Below are positions 56,501 through 64,000 of a stretch of DNA of 64,000 nucleotides, in pieces. Source of the DNA: Styela clava. Taxonomy: Eukaryota > Chordata > Ascidiacea > Stolidobranchia > Styelidae. The position numbers were made by a program, and so were the translations under genes. The notes below the pieces were generated by a model, which was given only the letters and a program-made list of their open reading frames with translations, was not told where the DNA came from and did not search any database. Location of the stretch: the NCBI RefSeq assembly GCF_964204865.1, contig NC_135261.1, positions 3,968,001-4,032,000 on the forward strand, in the 5' to 3' direction. Position 1 is the first letter of the stretch. Each line of letters begins with the position of its first letter.

Positions 56501-59500
56501 ATTGATAACTATTTTGGTCGCCATATTTTGCTATTACATATACGTTATAAGATGCCACGTATTCATTGGACATGAAATGGACATATAGATCGTTTTGGTA
56601 TTACCTATCGATCTTGATCGGTAAGTAGGTTGATAGGTATTTGTCTGTTTGTTTGTCTGTCTGTCTGTTTGTCTATTAGAAACACGCGATATCTCACGAA
56701 AGCGAGGTTGAAGCTGCTCCATATTTTGCATGTGCATTCATGATATCTTGGATCAAAATCCCATTGATTTTGGATGAATTATGTCGTATAATTGGCGAGT
56801 TGCAAGGTATTGATTAATTAGTGACGGAACACACGTTGTCGCTATTGAGTCAGAGCGAAGGATACTCGCCTCTTGATCGATAAGTCGGCGGTCTCTGATC
56901 GCTATCCCGTTATATTGTTGTAAAAAAAAGATTTCCTCTTCAATTACTAGACCAATCGTTATGAAATTTGCAGTGGTTAAAGCTTGTTTTTGTTGCTAAA
57001 ATGCTATTTGTCATGATAAGTGATCATGTTAGGTCAAAGGTCACTGAAGATGACCTTCACGCTAGTGATGTTCTCTGTAGACATGCCGTGTACAGGTATT
57101 CTGTGTTTGTGTTAGGCTGTGTTGGTTGTATGTTAATCTGACTGTTTCTGTTGACTGAGAAGTCATCCGTAATAAATGCTTGCTGAATAATATATAAAGC
57201 CTCTTATATATGCCTTATGTGTTTGGCTACACAACTCGTGGCACTATTAATTTTATTTAGGTTAAAATATCATCCAGTTGTGTGCTCTCTATTTTGTAAC
57301 CACACTGTGAAAGATTTGATACTACTTTGTTCTGGTCTTGGTGTACAGATATTTGAGTATTGCTCTCTTGTTTTATTTCGCATTATTCACAAGCACATTC
57401 ATTTAAGTAACATTCATAACCCAACATGGCCATGTTATGCCCCGAGGAAAATGCCTCACAAATTATAAATTGTTATATTCGAATATACAGTGACCTAACG
57501 TTACTTACAATGCTTTCGCAAAATAAAAATCTCTGTTTTCAAATTCGTCATATTCAAAATTGTATTTGAATAATATAATGGAAAATGTCATTTATATACA
57601 ACGAACAGAGCAGTGAGTATATTCGCATAACAGTACACTGAAATGTTTTCATCATAATATCAAATCTCAAGCGTTATGAGACATATGGAACAATTCCATT
57701 AAATATCATATCCATACGACGCGTTATACTATTGTTTCAGCAGAGGTGGACACGCAAGTACACACCCATTAAACAAAAGTGAAACCAATATAGATGAGCG
57801 TTTTGTTTAACGCTGAATAACCTAATTTAACACAGTCCCTTACTCGTACAAGCAAATTCTCTTGCCTTGTTATGTCCGACCAAATATTAATTAATATAGA
57901 GTAGACTATATAGTTCTGTATTCAAATGTTCATTCAATCATTAGTACAAACAAGACGACAGGATGGCATATTGCTGAAAACACACTGCGCACGGATTAAT
58001 ATATTTATTCCTCAATAATAAAAGCGTTGGCACAATATTATGACCTATGTTGCTTGTATTCTAGCAGAGTGTCCCAACCTATTTTGTGAAGTTCTTTCTT
58101 TGACTATTTTGAAACACTCTATTTCTCCCTCACTTTGCATAAAAATATTTTATTGATTCATTCTTCAAACCAGCCAAATATGAGACATTAGAAAATAGTA
58201 TTTTTATTTCTTTTTGGACTTTACTCGGTGAGATAAATCAAAATTTTCGACTTTTTGTGGTGAACGGTACGCGGTACGAGGAGTCAGGTATTCATTTTAT
58301 TCAGTAAAATATATCAAGTCATTCATTGTATTTTACAATATTTACGATTTTTATGATTCCAAACTAAACACATAATTCAAACAAAAGATGTTTGTATAAT
58401 TCAACGCGCCTCATATACATCCTTTCTTCTTGTAGTGCACCGTAAAATTTTATTGAAGGCAAAAAGATATATTTATTAAATATATATACTTTGTCTAGCC
58501 ACTTATTGTCTAGCTACCAACGTGAAGGTGAAACAACCCTTCAGGAAATAGGTACATATTTTTCAAACTACATGGTCCTGCAAGCTTTCATATTGTTCAC
58601 TCCTACTTTGGATAGGTCTGTTTTAATAGGAATGCTTGAACAAGATGTTGCTATAAATCTCAGTTATATCGAAACAAGTTTTCATGCAAGGTCATGCGTC
58701 TTCATTAATAATGGAATAATTACTGTATTAATGTTCCAAGCTACGAGGGACGCGCTGAAATCTAATCTTGAAGTTAGTTTATGTTTGAGAGAAATTTGAC
58801 ATAAGATATCGGATGAGCTAAATTCGAATCAAATCATTTGAAACAATAATTATAAAATATTTCCTAGTTGTATATTTACAGCGGAGTCTATATAATATTC
58901 ATCGGCCACTTTTGAAACAAAACTGTTTATTCTAGTCATTCAAAAGTCTTTAAAATATTAAGATATCAATACCACAACAAATCCGAACAAAACTCGAACC
59001 GAACCAAATAAAAATTAACCCAGAATCCATATTAAAACCACAAAAATATATGAAATGTGCAGACCCATGTCGTAAGGAAACTAAAATGAGGAAAATCGGA
59101 ATAAAATTATGGCCTAACCCTATCCTGGTATACACACTATACGGGAGTACCAAAAATTGAACCCATATTCAATTTTAAAATTTGAGTTTTTAAGACTTCA
59201 ATTGAGTTTTTAAGACGACAGAATTCTTGTATAAAAGAGATGTGTCTTAAATAATTTGTTGTCTTGAAAATTGACAACAATAAATTGCAGCTGAGGAGTA
59301 GATTTGAAAGCAGAACCGTCACAAGAATTGTAATTTTTTCAATTTTGAACGTGATTATTTAGTTAGGGCTAGGAATGCAAAATGCGCTATAATTCAAATT
59401 TTCAAATTATTCCTAACCCTAACTCAAATTAGATACTTACTAATTTTATATTTCGAAAAGTTGCGGGGTGTTTTTCTCAAATCTAACATTTTTGCACTAG

Positions 59501-61268
59501 GGGGCGAGAGCTATATAGAAAAGATCCCTATTGAGACAAATGAGTCCGAGAGTTCCGTTTAAACTCTGGCACTTATGTTAAAACAATGGATTGGGAGCGA
59601 TAGGCCTTATGCAAATTGTACAGGATTATTATGGACAACTTTGTCAGACATGCATGTTTTAATGAACATCATGTCTGAATGTTACATAAATGAACCTCCT
59701 GTGCACTCCTATAGCATAGCATATAGCACTAATAACCAGGCAATATTGTCATAATTTCCTGTGCCAATAACAGATCGTTTAAACCTAATTGCCATTGCAT
59801 TGTTCAGGAGTCACACCATGATTTCAAAGTATTGCATTTTCAAAATTCATTCATGATTATACGAGATCATTATCGTTTAAAAAAAACGCGTAAGTTTACG
59901 TCAATCATTTTCTTTCGGTTCCAACAACATGACGCAAATTCAACACTAGATATATCAGTAAGATACTCTGGTTATAATTTTGATTTAATCAAAGACTTTG
60001 CCATTATATTCAAACATAAACTGACATACCACACGTAATTGCATTGAAATACCGCGATTCGTGGACATTTTCGTTTATTTTCGCCACAGTTTTCGTTTAT
60101 TTTTACAATGTCAGGAATGTCGGTAAACACTGTTTAAGCACAGGCCACACTTCGGCCACTTCTTGCCAGCGATTTGTACAGTGAAAACTTCGTGTGGTAT
60201 ACATTGCCGCGAACCACTGTTAAGGGACCCGAGCGTATGAAAATGATGCGGTATTCCGGACATTGTAAGTAATAATTTACATGTCATATGATTATAGTTG
60301 ACACTAACCGCCATAATTCTGCTATTCCAAATTTCTGTAATATTTAGCCTCGATTGACGCGCATTCCCGTATTTCGCTCCGGACAAGGCCCTGTGTTAAA
60401 GAGCTATTTATTTTTAGAATGACCGAAATCCTTGCAGTTTGTCATTGCGTACTCAATTCATCACATCCTCGGTAATATGGGGGCATGAACGTGGGGCCAA
60501 GATGTACACTTTTTCAGGGACTTAACCAAGGGGGTTTAAGGTATGGGGCGTAGACATGAGGGGAGGGTGCTGAGGGTCGACCTGGCCTGCTAGATTTTAC
60601 GGTCTAACTTAGCAATTAAAAATTTCATAATCCCCTCTTTGATATGGGTATGGTTCTGTTTGAAAGCTACATGTACATGTCCTCGTTCGTAGCGACATAC
60701 GTAAATAGGCGTAACAAAAAATAATCAAATTTATTCACACAGGCACATACCTTTTTCCAAATGTCTCGCATCCATCTTCGAGAAGAGCTAATATATTCTC
60801 GTCACTTGTGTGATCTGGGACGGGTTGGTATGACTTTTCTCCAAGTATGTCTGATTGCAAACCATTAACTGGGTTGCTTAAAAATCTCATGCAATATTCC
60901 AAAGAATCCTTCGGCGTTAAAGTGCTATCACTAGCAGTTTGCTCATATTTTTTTGAGTTATTATATTCGTCCGAAATGTTCTTTTTTGCCTCCGAGACTA
61001 ACTTTTCTTGGTCCGAAATGTTCATAAGTTCCCCATTGCTATAACTGTTTGATGATTTCTCTGAACTACACCGTTTTTGAGTTTCATTTATCTTGGTTAT
61101 TACTGTCGTAGACAGTCTATGTAGCTGAGCAAAGTTTTGTGAGATCTCAGCGTCTTTGCTCTTCACAACAGTTACAATATGTTGCTTATATGCTAATGCA
61201 TTGAGTAAAACCAACACGAAAAGTGCAGGTATCCCAAAGTAAAATACAAAATATCTGAATCTTTTCAT
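47555..61268 (-). CDS. Core-2-type beta-1,6-N-acetylglucosaminyltransferase (518 aa, six exons)
   Basis: Minus-strand exons are 61268-60751, 52496-52133, 51286-51162, 49689-49526, 48998-48831 and 47772-47555, all GT-AG and phase-consistent. The protein is a type II Golgi enzyme of the GCNT1/3/4 family: a short cytoplasmic start, a signal anchor at about 6-27, a stem to about 170 that is longer than in vertebrates, then the catalytic domain. Family signatures are NYPIAYSIVTH, LYCIHVDAKS, VIYASFSRLQADVNCMRDL, INLCGQDFPVSTN, TPDEHFW (Glu406, matching the catalytic Glu of C2GnT by position) and VCVLGAGDL. Nine cysteines of the catalytic pattern can be matched. The family adds GlcNAc in beta-1,6 linkage to O-glycan cores. 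An in-frame TGA 21 bases upstream supports the start. Close to GCNT1/3/4, but which branch cannot be told from one gene. Intron 1 (8.25 kb) is full of repeats. Confidence 0.9.
49739..50549. mobile_element. 811-bp MITE with perfect 40-bp terminal inverted repeats
   Basis: ATATCGTCACGCTAATAACC and the following 20 bases at 49739-49778 recur exactly, in reverse complement, at 50549..50510. Similarity continues more loosely inward. The interior has a G run near 50168 and no gene. It sits in the intron between the fourth and third glycosyltransferase exons. I could not settle the target duplication. Confidence 0.85.
53445..54862 (+). repeat. Complex inverted repeat in glycosyltransferase intron 1, left part
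   Basis: Blocks at 53455-53760, 53930-54000, 54410-54545 and 54555-54680 each have a reverse-complement relative in 57217-58330 (for example TACAAACAAGACGA and CCTGACTCCTCGTACC on the right strand). Block order is partly changed, so this is a rearranged element and not a simple palindrome. Confidence 0.65.
53795..53895. repeat. Hairpin: 40-base arms, 37 matched, 21-base loop
   Basis: The left arm 53795-53834 begins CTCCTGAAGTATGCGCACCA. The right arm 53856-53895 is its reverse complement with three mismatches. It looks like a tiny palindromic MITE. Confidence 0.85.
55930..56050. mobile_element. Fragment of a hAT-type MITE
   Basis: Contains GCGGGCCGCAC and CCCGCGGGGTAC stretches and ends with the terminal motif GTCACACACCCCTG. 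The opposite terminus is not visible, so it appears truncated. Confidence 0.4.
56525..56935. repeat. Unidentified repeat with TGTC/TGTT microsatellite
   Basis: TGTCTGTT-type tetranucleotide run at 56640-56675, followed by AAACACGCGATATCTCACGA and a CTCGCCTCTTGATCGATAAG segment with loose tRNA-like composition. The arrangement suggests a dispersed repeat; I cannot name it. Confidence 0.35.
57217..58330 (-). repeat. Complex inverted repeat in glycosyltransferase intron 1, right part
   Basis: Reverse-complement relatives of blocks in 53445-54862. Frames on opposite strands (54862..54551 and 57217..57468) share a peptide of the form G-x-x-V-x-I-F-E-x-x-S-L-V-L-F-R, as expected from the inverted repeat. 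Confidence 0.65.
59360..59475. repeat. Dispersed repeat related to 44243-44390
   Basis: Shares TTAGGGCTAGGA, the GCGCTA.AATTCA word and AAAAGTTGCGGGG with the earlier copy. Confidence 0.5.
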
Positions 61269-62289
61269 TATACTCGAAGGTCCTGATCAAATAAAATATA
61301 AAAAATATAAAGAATAAAATATAAAAATCGCATTCATTCACGCGAATTTTCGGTACACTGTAGTATGTTTGCGGCATAATTTTATTCCGATTTTGCTTAC
61401 ATTAGTTCCATTACGAGTTAGGGGCTGTCTTTGTTATCCAAGTCAATATATAGCCCATAGGCTTCAGTCCCTTTATACAACTTGATGTAAAGTAGGCAAA
61501 CGAAATTAGTTACCTCAATATTGGTACACATACCGAATCTGGAGCGCCGATTTTTCTCTAAGTATAATCACGCAAGTTTGCTCGACGCACGATCCCCAGC
61601 TCTCAACCAAGCGTGGGAAGACCATTTATAGAAGAGATGCAAAACCACTGACTCGGTAATAGCTATTGTCGCAGTAAAACTCTAAAGTAGCTCATGTAAC
61701 ATTTTAAGGTATGAGAAATCGCATTATTGTATTAGTTTGGTTCCAACAGCTAAACACAAAAATGAGAGCAAGTTAATATACCTACAATCTAAAATCCATG
61801 GGTGTGCAACCTTTAATACAGTTGGACAAATAACTATAGGCAAAGCCGCGGGCTCTATTTAACATAGGCTTTTTGTAGTTGCAGGCACAAAAGTTTTCAA
61901 GCTTGCTGTTAGGGGACATTGAAACGTCATAGGCATCAGGTATAACCTTTTTAACGCTAAAAAGATTAGAATTACTTTTGCATACCAGATTAAACCAAAT
62001 TAAAAACTCGTTTCGCGGGTCCCCCACTATTCAAAATTATCACTCATCCGCGTGCCGCACAATTTATCATCTGCATGTTGCTGATTCAATATAGAATGTA
62101 ATTGTAACAAGCCTAATTTCTATTTACGGAAATTGCTCCTTATTAAAATCATGACTCAAGACCATTATATATCACCGTTTCCCAATGATAACATTTGTCA
62201 TCGATTCGGGTTATTTGAAGCCAACTACCTACTGTTGCATATTTGTTACCTGTCTGTTAATCGGATTTAACTTCATTATAAATCTGCAG

Positions 62290-62388
62290 GGCGACCAGGA
62301 CGAAAAAGAACAACCCTTATTTAAACTAAAACATGAACAGCTCCGAAGACAGAAGATCAAAATGTCATTTCTGAAAAATGCGACATAA
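62290..62388 (+). CDS. Possible terminal exon, weak
   Basis: An acceptor-like AATCTGCAG at 62289 is followed by an open frame with a highly charged end (GDQDEKEQPLFKLKHEQLRR) and a TAA at 62386-62388. The frame is open upstream through a hydrophobic stretch. No family recognised and no partner exon found, so this may be chance. Confidence 0.15.
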   Translation, partial: GDQDEKEQPLFKLKHEQLRRQKIKMSFLKNAT

Positions 62389-63004
62389 GTAACTCAGGTT
62401 TTAGTGCAACAGAAATGACAAAGTTAGTTATATAAGTCTTACAATTTTACACCAGCGCTGATTCCCAAACGTCGGTTCCCGGGTTCGAATTCCGTGGGGG
62501 CAAGAAAATTTCTCGACATCTCGCCGTCACAGGATGTTTCACTTAATCACTGAACAATTACGTGTACCTCAACAATTCAATTCCATGCACCTGAAACTAT
62601 TTACTTCCTATTTGTTATCACGCCTGTTATCTGCTTATTCTGCTACCCCAATGATTTTTAACCAAGGATCTGCGGAACCCCAGGTTTGCACCAGTACAAT
62701 CCGCGGGTCCCGCAAGTTTCCCTTCGAATTAGAGAGTCTATAATAATATATCTATATTTTAAATATAAAATCGAACATCGACGGGGTTTTCCCTTACAAT
62801 TAAAAACCTAATACTATTCGAATATAATTTTGTTTTGCCAGACATAGGTTTTTTTTATTCATCTTTTTAGTTTACTTACTGCAGATAATAGAAGACAATA
62901 AAACTATTGCACAGAGGTTCCTCGAGCGTCTGGAATGCTTCATTGGGGTTTCCCTACAATAAAAAGGTTGAAAACCAATATGTTATGCCATAAAGTCGAC
63001 TTTA

Positions 63005-63215
63005 CCTAGTGTTATGAGTGCTCAAGTTCTTATCCCAACTTGAGTTCGACACTAGTAACCATTCATCAAAGACTCAAAGTTACCTGAATATCTGAATGAA
63101 ATCAATTAGACTCGTACTCAATTGACCGCCAGTGAGACTTAATAAAGTGATTGACTCGAATTCTGATTCGTACAAGACTTGAATGACTCGTGATTCAACT
63201 TGACTCCGGACGCGA
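63005..63215. repeat. Low-complexity ACTTGA/GACTCG-rich repeat
   Basis: Repeated short words ACTTGA, GACTCG and TGACTCG through the interval, irregularly spaced. Confidence 0.5.
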
Positions 63216-64000
63216 TGTTTAAAAACTCACAAACGACCAAAATAATTGTATGTCACTATACGTAAGCTACATTAACATAACCCTTTTTACACAAATCAAT
63301 TGCATAACCTTTGAAATACCATATATAACGCTGTTTATCAGTTGCGTGCACGTTATTCATGTCCTTCCATGGTCCGCTCACGTCAAAAACAAGAATAAGT
63401 TTAATAATTATCATTGCATTCCAAGAACCAGATCGAGCAAATCCCTTGACTTGACTCCTACAAAAGATTTTATTCTCTTGGAATAATTCGGAAAACCCAA
63501 AACACTTCTATACAACAACGTATCCAAATAGAATTTGTAGCCAAAATATGTTAACTACAGGGTGGCTGCTAGAAAAGCAAAAAATTTCTCAAACAGCTAT
63601 TTATTTTTATTTAACAGCTTTTACAAAGTTTTACAACAAATTTTAACAGCAAAGTTTATTAACGGCAAACAGCTTTTTTTTAGGGGCATATGTTATATTA
63701 CACTTATAGATTCTAAAGGTTCTCTTTTATTCTCGTCCATGCACTTCAGAACAAGAGTCTAAACCTAGAAATCCAAGTTGGTGTAGCGTTTTGAAGGTTA
63801 ACTTGTGAGATATCGTTCCGATTCAAACCAACTTATAGGCATTCTAAATTCTATTTTGCACTCACCCTGTGAACATACTAATAAATGAATCAAAATAATA
63901 TTTGCTAAGACACTTGAAAAATCAGTCAGTACGCAAACAATACAATCAACGTTCCAAAATAATATGCCTTGACCAGAGCACACGAACGATATTTTCGGAC

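Larger units (their letters stand above)
61269..64000. other. Upstream of the glycosyltransferase gene; no assigned gene
   Basis: 61465-61555 is the second copy of the repeat at 45745-45838. 62460-62510 has a B-box-like GGGTTCGAATTCC and may be a tRNA-derived repeat end. 63005-63215 and 63440-63460 are full of ACTTGA and GACTCG words, a low-complexity repeat. A possible short terminal exon is at 62290-62388. Nothing else is recognised. Confidence 0.45.

Noticed and set aside
58491-58799. 102-codon plus-strand frame
   Set aside because: No recognisable family, and it lies in a repeat-rich intron of the minus-strand glycosyltransferase; no supporting exon partners.

Overview
This is animal (metazoan) nuclear DNA: AT-rich, with intron-split genes whose exons join at GT-AG sites in consistent phase, and a high load of short DNA transposons. 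The protein content (a secreted C-type lectin-like protein, CUB-domain receptors, a multi-repeat cysteine-poor secreted protein and a core-2-type glycosyltransferase) fits a solitary ascidian (tunicate) best. That placement is inference from protein style and gene size; nothing in the window proves a species. I see no rRNA, no convincing functional tRNA, no CRISPR array and no bacterial-type operon.

Layout, left to right. 1-345: remnant of a third CUB-receptor gene (last exon and intron). 1387-3451 (minus): secreted long-form C-type lectin-like gene, six exons. 3.5-9.5 kb: tandem repeat, tRNA-like sequence, and two hAT-type elements, one with a perfect 8-bp target duplication. 9652-25420: arm 1 of a large inverted duplication. 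It holds a CUB single-pass receptor gene (minus, 255 aa) and, head-to-head with it, a gene for a secreted protein of six repeats (plus, 644 aa). 25.4-31.8 kb: spacer, with hAT-like elements and a stray copy of one exon of the repeat gene. 31780-44046: arm 2, the same two genes in mirror order (638-aa secreted protein on minus, 428-aa receptor on plus). 44-47.5 kb: MITEs. 47555-61268 (minus): six-exon core-2-type beta-1,6-N-acetylglucosaminyltransferase, with a large repeat-filled first intron. 61.3-64 kb: no assigned gene.

The most interesting part is the inverted duplication. Its unit is a divergently transcribed pair: a tyrosine-tailed CUB membrane receptor and a secreted six-repeat protein sharing one upstream region. 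The two secreted proteins are near-equal copies. The two receptors have similar ectodomains and membrane segments, but one has a tail of about 220 residues with eight tyrosines (two YxxM) and the other a 46-residue tail with three. A block about as conserved as the exons lies upstream of both receptor genes. Paired receptor and secreted-protein genes with divergent tails recall immune or allorecognition loci. That functional reading is a hypothesis; the gene structures and the mirror arrangement are read directly from the sequence.

The arms differ by arm-specific insertions: a 3.4-kb inverted-repeat element and local tandem duplications in arm 1, and several MITEs in arm 2. These give natural empty sites and a relative chronology.
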